A DNA stretch of 64,000 nucleotides from Liquorilactobacillus sicerae (GCF_029916425.1 NZ_JAHAVQ010000007.1:1-64000); one strand, 5' to 3'; numbered from the stretch's first letter, positions 43,216 to 52,902 are shown. Translations and numbers: made by a program. Notes: generated by a model not told the origin, from the letters alone.

Positions 43216-44598
43216 ATGTTGAGTGAGGAGTTACCACGAATCATTTCTACAAAATTGCCAGGTAAAAAAGCTGCTGAAATCATTGCAAAAAGAAAACAAT
43301 ACGTTCCTAATAGCGTTTCTTGTGTCTATCCCGTTGTCATTGATAAAGCTCAAGGAGCAATCATTCAAGATCCCGACGGCAACCGCTTCTTAGACTGGGT
43401 CGGCGGCGTTGGCGTTCTCAATGTTGGTCACGCTCATCCTAAGGTTGTTGCGGCCATCAAAAAGCAAAGTGAAAAATATCTGCATGGGATGTTTAACATC
43501 GTAACTCATAGCGGTTATGTCGACTTAGCTGAAAAATTAGCAACGCTGGCGCCAGTCAAAAAAGCTGAATCTGGAGCAGCCAAAGTCTTTTTTGCTAATA
43601 GCGGAGCTGAGGTTAATGAAAACGCAGTAAAAATCGCTAAAGCTTACACCAAGCGCTCAAATATAATTGTTTTTTCTGGAGCCTTCCATGGACGAACGTT
43701 GTTAACTATGACAATGACTTCTAAAAAGGCTTATGCCAAAGATGCTGGTCCCTTAGCAAACGGAGTGTTTCGTGCTGATTTTCCTTACTACTACCGTCTT
43801 CCAAAAGGAATTGCCCAAGAAGATGCCCTCGATTATTACCTTGCTCGAATCAAAAAGGTTTTTGAAGAATGCGCATCAGCTGATCAAATTGCTGCCATGG
43901 TAGTTGAGCCTGTTCAAGGTGAAGGCGGCTTTATTCCGGCACCACTCGAATGGGTTAAAGCTGTTCGTAAAATTTGTGACGAAAATGGAATTCTGCTGAT
44001 TGCTGATGAAGTTCAGTCAGGTTTTGGCAGAACTGGCCGACTGTTTGCTTCAGAGTATTGGAAAGAAGCCGGAGTCGCCCCTGATATTTTAACAACTGCT
44101 AAATCAATCGCTGATGGCCTGCCTTTAGGAGCAGTTATTGCTAGCAAGGAAATCATGGACAGTGTTCCCAGCGGCGTCATCGGTGGAACCTTTGGCGGAA
44201 ACGCGGTTGCTTGCGCTGCTGGATTGCAAGTCTTGGAAATCATTAAAGAAGAAAACTTAATTGAAAAATCACAAAAAATGGGACAACGGTGTCTGGCAAC
44301 CTTTAAAGAATGGCAGACAAAATATCCAGTAATTGGTGATGTCCGTGGCTTGGGATCAATGGTTGGAATCGAATTCATTAAAGATCAGCAAACTAAAGCA
44401 CCCGCCACAGATTTTGTTAAACAGTTGATCCAAGTTTGTGTTCATAAAGGCTTGATCTTAGAAAATGCTGGAGTATACGGAAATGTCGTTCGCTTTTTAG
44501 CCCCCTTAGTTACTACCGATGAACAATTAACTGTCGGTTTTTCGATTCTCGAGGAAAGCATCCAAGAACTAAGCAGCAAACCAGCTGTTTTAAATTAA
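43216..44598 (+). CDS. Class III aminotransferase (4-aminobutyrate aminotransferase-like)
   Basis: 460 residues; ATG 43216 follows GAGGAGG. Motifs: GNRFLDWVGGVGVLNVGHAH, FFANSGAEVNENAVKIAKAY, SGAFHGRTLLTMTMTSK, LIADEVQSGFGRTGRLF and Lys in TTAKSIADGLPLGAVIAS. This resembles GabT, but lactobacillar isoleucine 2-epimerase shares the same fold and length, so GABA, ornithine-type omega-amino acids or branched-chain substrates are all possible. It is the first gene of an operon with a complete polar amino-acid ABC transporter, so the imported amino acid is probably its substrate. Confidence 0.82.
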   Translation: MLSEELPRIISTKLPGKKAAEIIAKRKQYVPNSVSCVYPVVIDKAQGAIIQDPDGNRFLDWVGGVGVLNVGHAHPKVVAAIKKQSEKYLHGMFNIVTHSGYVDLAEKLATLAPVKKAESGAAKVFFANSGAEVNENAVKIAKAYTKRSNIIVFSGAFHGRTLLTMTMTSKKAYAKDAGPLANGVFRADFPYYYRLPKGIAQEDALDYYLARIKKVFEECASADQIAAMVVEPVQGEGGFIPAPLEWVKAVRKICDENGILLIADEVQSGFGRTGRLFASEYWKEAGVAPDILTTAKSIADGLPLGAVIASKEIMDSVPSGVIGGTFGGNAVACAAGLQVLEIIKEENLIEKSQKMGQRCLATFKEWQTKYPVIGDVRGLGSMVGIEFIKDQQTKAPATDFVKQLIQVCVHKGLILENAGVYGNVVRFLAPLVTTDEQLTVGFSILEESIQELSSKPAVLN

Positions 44599-44634
44599 CT
44601 AAGTTTTTAAATTTCAATAAAGAGGTGACTGTAT

Positions 44635-45381
44635 TTGATTGAAACCGAAGAAAATATGTTATCAATTACTCAACTTTCAAAATATTATGGTAAAAACCAC
44701 GTGTTAAAAGATGTTAATCTTTCTCTTAACAAAGGTGAGGTGCTATGTATCATTGGTCCATCTGGTTCAGGAAAAAGTACCTTTCTTCGTTGCATTAACC
44801 TCTTAGAACAGCCAACCTCAGGAGCAATTTCCTATCGTGGAAAAAACATCTTAGATAAGTCCTTGAATGTAAGTTCTTACCGCCAACATGTTGGCATGGT
44901 TTTCCAAGGATATTACCTGTTTCCCTTCAAAAATGTTATTAACAATATTACTATGGCTCCTATGACTTTATTAAAAGAAACCCACGAAGATGCTGAAAAA
45001 GAAGCTAGCCAGCTACTGGAAAAAGTTGGAATGGCTGAAAAAAAACTTGTTTATCCAGCTTCACTTTCCGGTGGTCAAAAGCAACGAGTTGCGATTGCCC
45101 GAGCTTTAGCTATGCATCCCGATTTATTGCTGTTTGATGAACCAACTTCTGCTTTAGATCCCGAACTGGTTGGAGAAGTTCTAAAAGTAATGAAAAAACT
45201 AGCTGATGAAGGGATGACCATGATCGTTGTTACCCACGAAATGGGATTCGCCAAAGAAGTTGCCAATCGAGTTATTTTCATGGAAGGCGGTTATATCGTT
45301 GAAGAAGGCAGCCCAGAAGATATCTTTCAACATCCTCAAAATGATCGCACCAAAGAATTCTTAGCACGTTTTATTAATTAA
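44635..45381 (+). CDS. glnQ: Amino acid ABC transporter ATPase (GlnQ type)
   Basis: 248 residues from TTG 44635, six nt after AGAGGTGA. Walker [22 protein letters not shown]-loop [12 protein letters not shown], signature [20 protein letters not shown], Walker [21 protein letters not shown], His loop [19 protein letters not shown]: all GlnQ/PAAT subfamily marks. Thirty-six bp after the aminotransferase gene and 21 bp before the permease gene. Confidence 0.9.
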   Translation: MIETEENMLSITQLSKYYGKNHVLKDVNLSLNKGEVLCIIGPSGSGKSTFLRCINLLEQPTSGAISYRGKNILDKSLNVSSYRQHVGMVFQGYYLFPFKNVINNITMAPMTLLKETHEDAEKEASQLLEKVGMAEKKLVYPASLSGGQKQRVAIARALAMHPDLLLFDEPTSALDPELVGEVLKVMKKLADEGMTMIVVTHEMGFAKEVANRVIFMEGGYIVEEGSPEDIFQHPQNDRTKEFLARFIN

Positions 45382-45402
45382 CTTAGAGGAAGAGGTAATT
45401 AA

Positions 45403-46101
45403 ATGGACTTAAAATGGAAAGACGCATTTGTAACGCTTGGGCCTTCACTGCTGCAAGGTGTGGTGGTGGTTTTACAAGCAACTTTCTTCGGCTTCATTTT
45501 AGCAACCATCATTGGTCTATTGGTTGCCATTTGCCGCTTAAGTAAGCTTAAACCTTTAAGGGCAATTTTTGTTGTTCTAGTTGAAATTATTAGAGGAACT
45601 CCACTGCTTGTCCAATTATTTTATATTTATTATGTAATCCCAATTTTGTTAGACGGTTTATTAAAAGCCTTGGGGAGTGGCAGTGCTAATATTCAATTTT
45701 CTGCTCTGTCAGCCGGAATTGCTGGTTTAGCAATCAATTATGGGGCTTATATTTCGGAGGTATTTCGTTCCGCTATTTTAACAATTGATACCGGTCAAAA
45801 AGAATCTGGCTTAGCTTTAGGTTTTACGGAACAGCAAGTATTACGAAAAATCATCATTCCACAAGCTTTGCGTAATAGTATTCCCGTTTTAGGAAACTAT
45901 TTAGTAATGATGATCAAGGATACTTCATTACTAGCCGTTATTTCAGTTAGTGAATTGTTATTGCGTACTCAAACTTATGCTTCTCAGACCTTTGAAACAG
46001 TTGAGTCCTATACAATGTTAGCCGTCGTTTACTTGATTTTAAGTTTGCCGCTGTCACATTTGATGAAAATGATCGAAAACAAATTCCATATCGTACGCTA
46101 A
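45403..46101 (+). CDS. Amino acid ABC transporter permease (GlnP/HisM type)
   Basis: 232 residues, five hydrophobic segments. PAAT permease signature VVEIIRGTPLLVQLFYIYYV-like (reads VEIIRGTPLLVQLFYIYY) and the ATPase-coupling loop ESGLALGFTEQQVLRKIIIP QALRN are present. A single permease gene implies a homodimeric channel. No fused binding domain; the binding protein is the next gene. Confidence 0.9.
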   Translation: MDLKWKDAFVTLGPSLLQGVVVVLQATFFGFILATIIGLLVAICRLSKLKPLRAIFVVLVEIIRGTPLLVQLFYIYYVIPILLDGLLKALGSGSANIQFSALSAGIAGLAINYGAYISEVFRSAILTIDTGQKESGLALGFTEQQVLRKIIIPQALRNSIPVLGNYLVMMIKDTSLLAVISVSELLLRTQTYASQTFETVESYTMLAVVYLILSLPLSHLMKMIENKFHIVR

Positions 46102-46132
46102 CCGACAAACTTCCAAGGGAGAGGACTTAGAT

Positions 46133-47023
46133 ATGAAAAAAATTAAATTTTCTGTAATTTTAAAATTAGGGGCCACCTTATTGATCTCACTGCTCTTTTT
46201 GACTGCTTGCTCATCAAGTTCCAGCAAAAGTTCTTCCAGCAAAAGCTCCAGCAGCAATTCAACAAATACTTTGGCACAAATTAAGAAAAAAGGCGTCCTG
46301 ACAGTCGGTTCATCAAATGATGCTCCTTTTGCTTATATTGATTCGAAAACTAAAAAGTTCAGTGGTGTTGATGCTGATATCATCAAAGAAATTGCCAAAC
46401 GCATGGGAATTAAAAAAGTTGTTATGAAACAGATTCCTTTTGAGAATTTAATCTTGGAATTAAATAAAGGATCAATCGATATGGTTACTGATGCTATGTA
46501 TGTCAGAAAAGATCGCCTACAAAAAGCTTACTTTACAAATATTTGGTATAAAGAAGGCGAAGCTGTCGTTATTCCTAAAAACAGTTCGATCAAATCATTC
46601 AGTGATCTGTCCGGTAAAGTAATTGGTGGTCAAAAAGGAACAGCATTTTTAGATCTAGCTGAAAAATGGAAAAAAGAAGGAAAAGTCAAAGATGTCCAAG
46701 TTTACAGCAAGCAAACTGATTTAATGCTGGCTGTTAAAACTGGAAAAATTGCCGCTTGTGTCACGGATGGAATCGTTGCAAATTACACCTTCCAAAAAGA
46801 TCCATCATTGAATCTGAAAATCCTAAAACCTTATCAACAAGAGGAAACTGGTAAAATTGGTGCCGCCGTCAGTTTTAAAAACAAAGCTTTATTAAATGCC
46901 GTTAACAAACAATTAACCGCCATGAAGAAAGATGGGACTTTGAAAAAAATCTTGGCTAAACACAATCTTGGCAATGATTACTATGTCAACGTCAAAGATG
47001 GGATTACCAAAAACGTTAAATAA
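46133..47023 (+). CDS. Amino acid-binding lipoprotein of the ABC transporter
   Basis: 296 residues. Signal peptide with lipobox LTAC (about 23-26) followed by a long Ser/Lys spacer made of SSSSKSSSS-type repeats. Family 3 domain: GVLTVGSSNDAPFAYIDSKT, FSGVDADIIKEIAKRMGIKK, GSIDMVTDAMYVRKDR. The usual Arg of the 'R..' ligand loop appears in YVRKDRLQ. Its ligand should be the substrate of the operon's aminotransferase. A strong terminator follows. Confidence 0.9.
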   Translation: MKKIKFSVILKLGATLLISLLFLTACSSSSSKSSSSKSSSSNSTNTLAQIKKKGVLTVGSSNDAPFAYIDSKTKKFSGVDADIIKEIAKRMGIKKVVMKQIPFENLILELNKGSIDMVTDAMYVRKDRLQKAYFTNIWYKEGEAVVIPKNSSIKSFSDLSGKVIGGQKGTAFLDLAEKWKKEGKVKDVQVYSKQTDLMLAVKTGKIAACVTDGIVANYTFQKDPSLNLKILKPYQQEETGKIGAAVSFKNKALLNAVNKQLTAMKKDGTLKKILAKHNLGNDYYVNVKDGITKNVK

Positions 47024-47043
47024 GAATTTCACTTTAGGATCTC

Positions 47044-47079
47044 AAAAGGTTAGGAAACCATTTTTCCTAACCTTTTTTT
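47044..47079 (+). terminator. Terminator of the aminotransferase-transporter operon
   Basis: AAAAGGTTAGGAAA (47044-47057) and TTTCCTAACCTTTT (47063-47076) pair perfectly around a 5-nt loop, followed by a T-run. Confidence 0.92.
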
Positions 47080-47172
47080 GGTAATTTAAAATCGTCTGTT
47101 TTTAATTAAACAGGCGATTAATAGTTTTATACTGTTGAATATTTTTAGCTTTCTAAATTTTGAGGCGGTCTT

Positions 47173-48066
47173 TTAAAATGGTGTGCTGCGAATATTGTAT
47201 TTCTTTTTCAAATAATATCTCAGTAAATAGGCTAAAACTGCAATTACGGCATAAGCAATCGGATTGAGTGCATTATTGATGGCACCTGGAATTGCTGCAA
47301 CTACTGTGAAGACCAGCATCCAGACAGCAATTAAGACCACTGACCATAATAACATTTTCCAAAATGGCAGTCGGACTTTTTTAGATTTGCGATCTGCTGC
47401 CATTTGATAAAAGAAGGCCATCCCAACTCCGGCTAAGACTGAAGTAACTAGTAAGGTTAAGACACCGCCATTCACCTTGATTGCTTTAGGAGAAACTAAG
47501 CCCATAATCGCATACATAGCACAAAATAGCACCAACATCATTAAACCATTGTCGACCGCCATCTTCCAAAAGGTTACCGGTTGCGGTTTTTTCTTAGGAC
47601 CAGCGATGATCTCATCTGCCTTATCACTCGGAGTGCCATATAAGCGACTAGCCGTGATTCCTTTGCCCTGCTTTTCCCGCAACTCTGCAGCTAACTCCTG
47701 CAAAACTGTATCTTTTTTAGCTTGATCATAATTCTTCTCCGTCAAGATTTTATTCAAGCGGTACAAATAATTTTCATTTCGTTTCGTTAAACCTGCATAA
47801 ATCCCAATTTCGGTTTTTAATTCCTTTTTGGTTTGTTTTTCTAGTACTTCAGCCTGCTGCTGAGCAACCTTTTGATTACGCTCCTTATTGCTGAGAGGCG
47901 GCTGGTCTGATGGATCCTCAGTTGCCGTAACAGTTTGCTTTGTTTGATTTGAAGCAGTTACAGCAGCTTGGTCCTGGCCTGCTTGCTCCTGAGCAGTCGT
48001 TGCAACGGATTCTTTTTCCGCGGTTACTGGAGTCGTTGATGCTTTTGTCTCTTTTTCTTCCGCCAT
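47173..48066 (-). CDS. DUF1129 family membrane protein
   Basis: 297 residues from ATG 48066. The first about 75 residues are a low-complexity Thr/Ala/Glu/Gln-rich tail (EKETKASTTPVTAEKESV), followed by a helical region LSNKERNQKVAQQQAEVL and QGKGITASRLYGTPSDKADE, the DUF1129 core, and then about five to six membrane segments ending YLLRYYLKKKYN. DUF1129 is found in this position next to ychF in many lactobacilli; function unknown. It lies 25 bp after the ychF stop, so it ends the partition-block transcript. Confidence 0.85.
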   Translation of the reverse strand: MAEEKETKASTTPVTAEKESVATTAQEQAGQDQAAVTASNQTKQTVTATEDPSDQPPLSNKERNQKVAQQQAEVLEKQTKKELKTEIGIYAGLTKRNENYLYRLNKILTEKNYDQAKKDTVLQELAAELREKQGKGITASRLYGTPSDKADEIIAGPKKKPQPVTFWKMAVDNGLMMLVLFCAMYAIMGLVSPKAIKVNGGVLTLLVTSVLAGVGMAFFYQMAADRKSKKVRLPFWKMLLWSVVLIAVWMLVFTVVAAIPGAINNALNPIAYAVIAVLAYLLRYYLKKKYNIRSTPF

Positions 48067-48091
48067 TATTTCACTTTCCCTTCTTTTTTTA

Positions 48092-49192
48092 TCAGACATT
48101 AAATCTGAATTCAATAATATCGCCATCTTGAACCAAGTAATCCTTACCTTCCAATCTCAATTTGCCAGCTTCGCGAACAGCCGCCAGACTGCCGTACTTA
48201 TCTAAATCGGCAAACGATACCGTTTCAGCTCGAATAAAGCCTCGTTCAAAATCTGAATGAATGATGCCAGCAACTTGTGGAGCCTTCATCCCCTGATGAA
48301 AAGTCCAGGCACGTGTTTCTTTGCCACCAGCGGTAAAAAAGGTTGCCAAGCCCAAAAGCTTGTAAGAAGCTTTGATCAAACGATCTAAGCCGGATTCTTC
48401 AACTCCTTCAGCTTCGAGAAATTCCTGTTTATCATCGTCATCCAGCTGAGCAATTTCCTCTTCTGTCTGGGCACAAACTGCTAGCATCCCGGAACCTTCA
48501 GTCGCGGCATATTGCTTGATCTGCTGAACATACTTGCATTTCAGCGGATCAGCCATATCATCTTCAGCAATGTTGGCCACATATAAAACTGGTTTTGAAG
48601 TCAACAGGAATAAACCTTTGACGATCTTTTGCTCATCTTCAGCAAAATCCAACGAGCGAACTGGTTTACCAGCCTCCAAAACTGGTTTAATCTTCTTTAA
48701 AATTGCAAATTCAGCCATTGCTGCTTTATCTTTGGTCCGAGCAACTTTTTCGACTTTCGCATAACGTTTGTTGATACTGTCCAAATCAGCGATTGTCAAT
48801 TCCAGATTGATCGTTTCAATATCATCAAGCGGATCGACTTTGTTGTTGACATGCGTGATATTATCATCATCAAAGGCCCGCACCACATGAACAATCGCAT
48901 CTACTTGCCGAATATTCTCCAAAAATTTATTGCCCAGGCCTTCACCTTTGCTGGCTCCTTTAACGATCCCAGCAATATCGGTGAATTCAAAGGTCGTATG
49001 AATAATTTTTTTGGCTGGGATCAACTCATCAATTCTAGCTAGTCGTTGGTCCGGCACTTCGACCATTCCCACATTGGGGTCGATCGTCGCAAATGGATAA
49101 TTAGCCATCTCGGCTCCAGCTTTCGTAATTGCGTTAAATAACGTTGATTTGCCAACATTCGGCAAGCCAACGATTCCTGCTGTTAATGACAT
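48092..49192 (-). CDS. ychF: Ribosome-associated ATPase YchF/OLA1
   Basis: 366 residues, standard length. P-loop GLPNVGKST (8-16), switch region [20 protein letters not shown], and a G4 motif changed from NKxD to NIAED, which is why this family prefers ATP over GTP. The coiled-coil insertion (about 130-190) and C-terminal TGS domain ([20 protein letters not shown], ending [16 protein letters not shown]) are present. It binds ribosomes and influences stress responses. Part of the conserved block with DUF951 and parAB. Confidence 0.95.
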   Translation of the reverse strand: MSLTAGIVGLPNVGKSTLFNAITKAGAEMANYPFATIDPNVGMVEVPDQRLARIDELIPAKKIIHTTFEFTDIAGIVKGASKGEGLGNKFLENIRQVDAIVHVVRAFDDDNITHVNNKVDPLDDIETINLELTIADLDSINKRYAKVEKVARTKDKAAMAEFAILKKIKPVLEAGKPVRSLDFAEDEQKIVKGLFLLTSKPVLYVANIAEDDMADPLKCKYVQQIKQYAATEGSGMLAVCAQTEEEIAQLDDDDKQEFLEAEGVEESGLDRLIKASYKLLGLATFFTAGGKETRAWTFHQGMKAPQVAGIIHSDFERGFIRAETVSFADLDKYGSLAAVREAGKLRLEGKDYLVQDGDIIEFRFNV

Positions 49193-49218
49193 GCTCTACT
49201 TCACTCTTTCTTTAAATT

Positions 49219-49422
49219 TTATTCTTCATCTTTAGGTGCAGCGGTCAGAATCTTTTTGATTTTTCGATCAAACTCCCGTCGCGGCATCATAACTAAATGT
49301 CCGCACCCAGTACATTTGATCTTAATGTCCATTCCAACCCGGATAATTTCCCACCGGTTAACGCCACACGGGTGCTGCTTTTTCATTTCAACAATATCAT
49401 GTAAGTTATAAGTAACTGCCAT
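49219..49422 (-). CDS. DUF951 protein
   Basis: 67 residues; ATG 49422 follows GGGGGAA. Core pattern YNLHDIVEMKKQHPCGVNRW, EIIRVGMDIKIKCTGCGH, LVMMPRREF is the DUF951 signature, with a C..C..C set (HPCG, KCTGCGH) that could hold a metal. Small cytoplasmic protein of unknown function that almost always sits between parB and ychF in Firmicutes. Confidence 0.92.
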   Translation of the reverse strand: MAVTYNLHDIVEMKKQHPCGVNRWEIIRVGMDIKIKCTGCGHLVMMPRREFDRKIKKILTAAPKDEE

Positions 49423-49442
49423 CTTCGTTCCCCCGCTTTAAA

Positions 49443-50324
49443 TCATTGATCAAGTGAAATTCCTAAAAGATCGATAATTCGGTTAAAATCTGCTGTTGAC
49501 AGGTAATCGATCTCAATATGACCACGGCCGGTCTTAGAATTGCCCTTAACCGCTACTTTTGTGCCAAACCGTTCCTGCAAAGCTTGTTCAGTTTGCTGAT
49601 AATACTTTTGATAAGGATCCTTTTTGGCTTTTTTGACAGGTGAAGCTTCACCATTAAGCCGCGTGATCAATTGCTCCAATTGTCTAACGGTTAAGTTTTC
49701 CCGCACAGTTTTTTTAGCAATCATAATTAATTTTGATCGGTCCCTTAAAGCCAGCAAAGTTCGCGCCTGTCCCATTGAAAGCTCTTGTTGCTGCAACAGT
49801 TTTTTAACCTCAATCGGCAAGCCAAGCAATCTGAGATAATTAGCAATATATGGTCGGCTTTTGCCTAAGCGTTCAGATACCTGAGCTTGAGTTAATTTCA
49901 GATTCTTCATCAGCATCTCGTAAGCCTGTGCCTCTTCTAATGGGGTCAAGTCTTCACGCTGCAGGTTTTCCAAAACCGCGATTTCCATCATTTGCGGTTC
50001 ATCCAATTGACGAATAATTGCTGGAATTGTCTGCTTGTCGGCGAGTTTTGAAGCTCGAAAGCGCCGTTCGCCAGCAATAATCTCATAGCCCCTGATTTTT
50101 GATTTGCGAACAATAATTGGCTGAAAAACGCCGGATTTTTTGATCGAATTGGTCAATTCAGCCAAAGCCTTTTCGTTAAAGTCTTTCCGTGGTTGATAAG
50201 GATTCGGTCGAATATCACTCAGTTTTAAATCAGTAATAACTTCTTCACCTTGACTGACTTGCTCCAAATCTTGGAACAACGCATCCAAGCCACGACCTAA
50301 GCCTTTGCTATTCTTATTTGCCAT
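49443..50324 (-). CDS. parB: Chromosome partition protein ParB (Spo0J)
   Basis: 293 residues. N-terminal GLGRGLDALFQDLEQ, the CTP-binding boxes IRPNPYQPRKDFNEKALAEL, GYEIIAGERRFRAS and LQREDLTPLEEAQAYEML, the helix-turn-helix TQAQVSERLGKSRPYIANYL, and a C-terminal dimer domain. ParB clamps load at parS sites and recruit SMC. The start overlaps the end of parA by 11 bp. Close paralogue of Noc two genes upstream. Confidence 0.95.
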   Translation of the reverse strand: MANKNSKGLGRGLDALFQDLEQVSQGEEVITDLKLSDIRPNPYQPRKDFNEKALAELTNSIKKSGVFQPIIVRKSKIRGYEIIAGERRFRASKLADKQTIPAIIRQLDEPQMMEIAVLENLQREDLTPLEEAQAYEMLMKNLKLTQAQVSERLGKSRPYIANYLRLLGLPIEVKKLLQQQELSMGQARTLLALRDRSKLIMIAKKTVRENLTVRQLEQLITRLNGEASPVKKAKKDPYQKYYQQTEQALQERFGTKVAVKGNSKTGRGHIEIDYLSTADFNRIIDLLGISLDQ

Positions 50325-51081
50325 AATGTGCCAGCACCTCCTTAGCTAACGTTTGATATTCTTGGGCACCCTTTGAAGTAGGATCATAGTCAACGATTGG
50401 CTGACCATAGCTTGGTGCTTCTGACAAACGGACATTGCGCGGAATGATCGTCTGGTAAACCTTTTTGCCAAAAAATTTTTGAACTTCCTTAACGACTTGA
50501 ATCCCCAGTTTGGTACGGGCATCAAGCATTGTCATCAAAACTCCTTCGATTTCTAAATCTGGATTGAAATGTTTCTGAACTAGTCGAATCGTATTTAACA
50601 GTTGACCTAATCCTTCCAAAGCATAGTATTCACTTTGCACCGGAATCAAAATCGAATCACTGGCACAAAAAGCATTGATCGTCAACAAGCCCAATGAAGG
50701 CGGACAATCAATCAAAATAAAATCATATTGATCTTTAATTTGTTTAACTGCTTCTTGGAGTCGTGATTCACGTGCTAACTGCGAAGTTAATTCGATCTCA
50801 GCACCTGAAAGCTGAATCGTTGCCGGAACAATGTCAAAATTGGGATGAGCTGTCTTAATGATTGTCTTAGCAAGTGGATATTCATTGACTAAAACATCAT
50901 AAATATCTTTGTCGATCTCCGTTTTATGGATTCCCAAGCCACTGGTAGCATTTCCCTGAGCATCAGAATCGATCAGCAATACTTTCTGTCCAAGGTCTGC
51001 TAAACAAGCTCCCAAGTTGATACTGGTCGTTGTTTTGCCAACTCCGCCTTTTTGATTGGCCAATGCAATTACTTTTCCCAT
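50314..51081 (-). CDS. parA: Chromosome partition ATPase ParA (Soj)
   Basis: 255 residues. Deviant Walker A KGGVGKTTTS (11-20), SDAQGNATSGLGI (Walker A' region), FILIDCPPSLGLLTINAF (Walker B), ending near LSEAPSYGQPIVDYDP, all typical of small chromosomal ParA. Cooperates with ParB for origin segregation and, in Bacillus, controls DnaA. Nine bp separate it from noc. Confidence 0.96.
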   Translation of the reverse strand: MGKVIALANQKGGVGKTTTSINLGACLADLGQKVLLIDSDAQGNATSGLGIHKTEIDKDIYDVLVNEYPLAKTIIKTAHPNFDIVPATIQLSGAEIELTSQLARESRLQEAVKQIKDQYDFILIDCPPSLGLLTINAFCASDSILIPVQSEYYALEGLGQLLNTIRLVQKHFNPDLEIEGVLMTMLDARTKLGIQVVKEVQKFFGKKVYQTIIPRNVRLSEAPSYGQPIVDYDPTSKGAQEYQTLAKEVLAHYGK

Positions 51082-51090
51082 GAGTGCCTC

Positions 51091-51936
51091 CTAGTTTCGA
51101 TCCTTGTTTTCAAGTGGCAGATCAATAATGATCCGGTGATAATTTGGTCCTTCTTCTTCCTTAGTGGTCAAAGTAATGCCGCTATCACTGATCATTTTGA
51201 GCGACTTTTTAATTGTATTGATTGCCACTCGCATATCTTGTGTTTTGCCTTTTGATTTTTTGGAAAATGTTGGTTTTTGCTTAACTGATCGCGTATTCAA
51301 TGCATCTTTGACTAACTTTTCGGTTTCTTTGACAGTTAACTGTTCGGTGATAACTTGTTGAATAATCTTCTCTTGCAGCTGTGGAGTTAAACCAACCACA
51401 CTGCGACCGTGGCGTTCCGTGACCTGACGTTTTAAAATAGCCTGTTGCACAACTGGCGTCAGTTTCAGCAAACGCAATTTATTGGCAATGAATGATTGGC
51501 TCTTCCCTAAATTTTCAGCTAGCTGGCCTTGTGTCAGTTGATTCAATTCCATCAAGCGTCGGTACGCCTGAGCTTCTTCGATCGCTGTCAATTCCTCGCG
51601 TTGCAGATTTTCAATTACCGCAAACGAAGCCGCTTCTTTATCCGACATTTTCTTGATAATGGCTGGAACTTGTTGCCAGTCTAGTTCTAAGGCTGCCCGA
51701 AAGCGCCGTTCACCGGCAATAATCTCATATTTATTTTCAGTGGCCTGCCTTAAAATGATTGGCTGCAGCATCCCATGCTCTTTCAGCGTCTCAGCTAATT
51801 CAGTGATTTTTTGCTGATCAAACGTTTTCCTTGGCTGAAAGCGATTGGGCTTGATCTTTTCAAGTGCAATCTGTTGGATTTGATCATCAGTGGCTGCAGA
51901 GTTTCCCTGTTTGTTTTTCCAAAATGAAAATGCCAC
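51091..51936 (-). CDS. noc: Nucleoid occlusion protein Noc
   Basis: 281 residues from GTG 51936, seven nt after AAGGAGG; a GTG at 51942 is too close to the site. ParB-type CTPase/DNA-binding core: KIKPNRFQPRKTFDQQKITE, YEIIAGERRFRAALELDW, LQREELTAIEEAQAYRRLM, QLAENLGKSQSFIANKLRLL. The N-terminal AFSFWKN stretch resembles the amphipathic membrane-targeting helix of Bacillus Noc (starts with KHSFSRFF). Position between rsmG and parA is that of noc. The start lies two bases beyond the rsmG stop. Confidence 0.92.
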   Translation of the reverse strand: MAFSFWKNKQGNSAATDDQIQQIALEKIKPNRFQPRKTFDQQKITELAETLKEHGMLQPIILRQATENKYEIIAGERRFRAALELDWQQVPAIIKKMSDKEAASFAVIENLQREELTAIEEAQAYRRLMELNQLTQGQLAENLGKSQSFIANKLRLLKLTPVVQQAILKRQVTERHGRSVVGLTPQLQEKIIQQVITEQLTVKETEKLVKDALNTRSVKQKPTFSKKSKGKTQDMRVAINTIKKSLKMISDSGITLTTKEEEGPNYHRIIIDLPLENKDRN

Positions 51937-51938
51937 CT

Positions 51939-52676
51939 TCACGCCTCCTTTTTTCCCAAGGGTTTTTTATTTGGAAACCCTGGCTTACGTGGATACTTTG
52001 CTGGAGTTGCTTTAATTTTATCAATAATGATCACATGTCTGACTTCGCCATTTTCCGGTAAAGTAATTTGCTGATCAGTAGCCACCTTGCCGCCCAGAAT
52101 TTGAATTGCCGACTGTGCATCCGTCAATTCCTGTGGGGCTTTTTGAGCTTTCATCGCGGCAAATTTTCCGTTGACTTTAACTAATGGCAGACACAACTCG
52201 CTCAAAATATTCAACCGCGCGACCGCCCGCGCTGTGACCAAATCAAAACGTTGCCGATAAGGGCTCTTCTTGCCGCCAAATTCTTCTGCTCGCGCATGAT
52301 GCAATTCAACCTGTTGCAAATTGAGTTGAGTAATCAATGTCTGCAAAAAATTGATCCGCTTATTCAGTGAATCAACAATTGTAATCTGCAATTGCGGAAA
52401 GGCGATTTTTAACGGGATTGATGGAAAGCCCGCTCCAGCTCCGACATCACAAACGATCCATGGCTGAACCTGCAATTGCGGTAAGGCCAAAGCCAAAACC
52501 AATGAATCATAAAAATGTTTTAAATAGACTTCTTCTTCAGCTGTGATTGCTGTCAAATTTACTTGACGATTAGTGGTTACCAGCAACTGATAGTAACGAG
52601 CAAACTGATCTAACTGTAGGTCGGTTAATTGAATGCCATGAGCGGCCAAACTAGCTTGAAATTCCGCTGGTTTCAT
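51939..52676 (-). CDS. rsmG: 16S rRNA (guanine-527-N7) methyltransferase RsmG
   Basis: 245 residues. Rossmann SAM site CDVGAGAGFPSIPLKIAFP, then ITIVDSLNKRINFLQTL and the FDLVTARAVARLNILSELCL motif, all typical of RsmG/GidB; loss confers low-level streptomycin resistance in other bacteria. C-terminal tail is Lys/Pro rich. ATG 52676 follows CGAGGA. First gene of the partition block; mnmE/mnmG, which often precede it, are not adjacent here. Confidence 0.95.
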   Translation of the reverse strand: MKPAEFQASLAAHGIQLTDLQLDQFARYYQLLVTTNRQVNLTAITAEEEVYLKHFYDSLVLALALPQLQVQPWIVCDVGAGAGFPSIPLKIAFPQLQITIVDSLNKRINFLQTLITQLNLQQVELHHARAEEFGGKKSPYRQRFDLVTARAVARLNILSELCLPLVKVNGKFAAMKAQKAPQELTDAQSAIQILGGKVATDQQITLPENGEVRHVIIIDKIKATPAKYPRKPGFPNKKPLGKKEA

Positions 52677-52707
52677 TATTTATTCCTCGATTTCTAACGA
52701 ATGCATT

Positions 52708-52729
52708 TGTGAAACAAGTTTGTTTCACA
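52708..52729. repeat. Inverted repeat made of everted parS half-sites upstream of rsmG
   Basis: TGTGAAACAA (52708-52717), GT, TTGTTTCACA (52720-52729): perfect 10-bp arms. The halves GTGAAACA and TGTTTCAC are the two halves of the consensus parS TGTTTCACGTGAAACA in swapped order with a 4-bp gap. Confidence 0.6.
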
Positions 52730-52902
52730 CACTATTCATAGTTTAAAATACTTAGCTCATAAATACAAGTTCGCTTCATTGTAAATTCAATAAGTTTCAA
52801 CTTTATTTTACTAGTTTTTTTGAATTTGAAAACTCAAGTTCAATAAATAAATCAGCTTTTTTCTTGGCAAATCACAAAAATCTGTTAATCAATTATTTTC
52901 AA

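Noticed and set aside
49443-52676. Canonical parS (TGTTTCACGTGAAACA) inside parB, parA, noc or rsmG
   Set aside because: Not found on reading; only the everted variant upstream of rsmG was seen.
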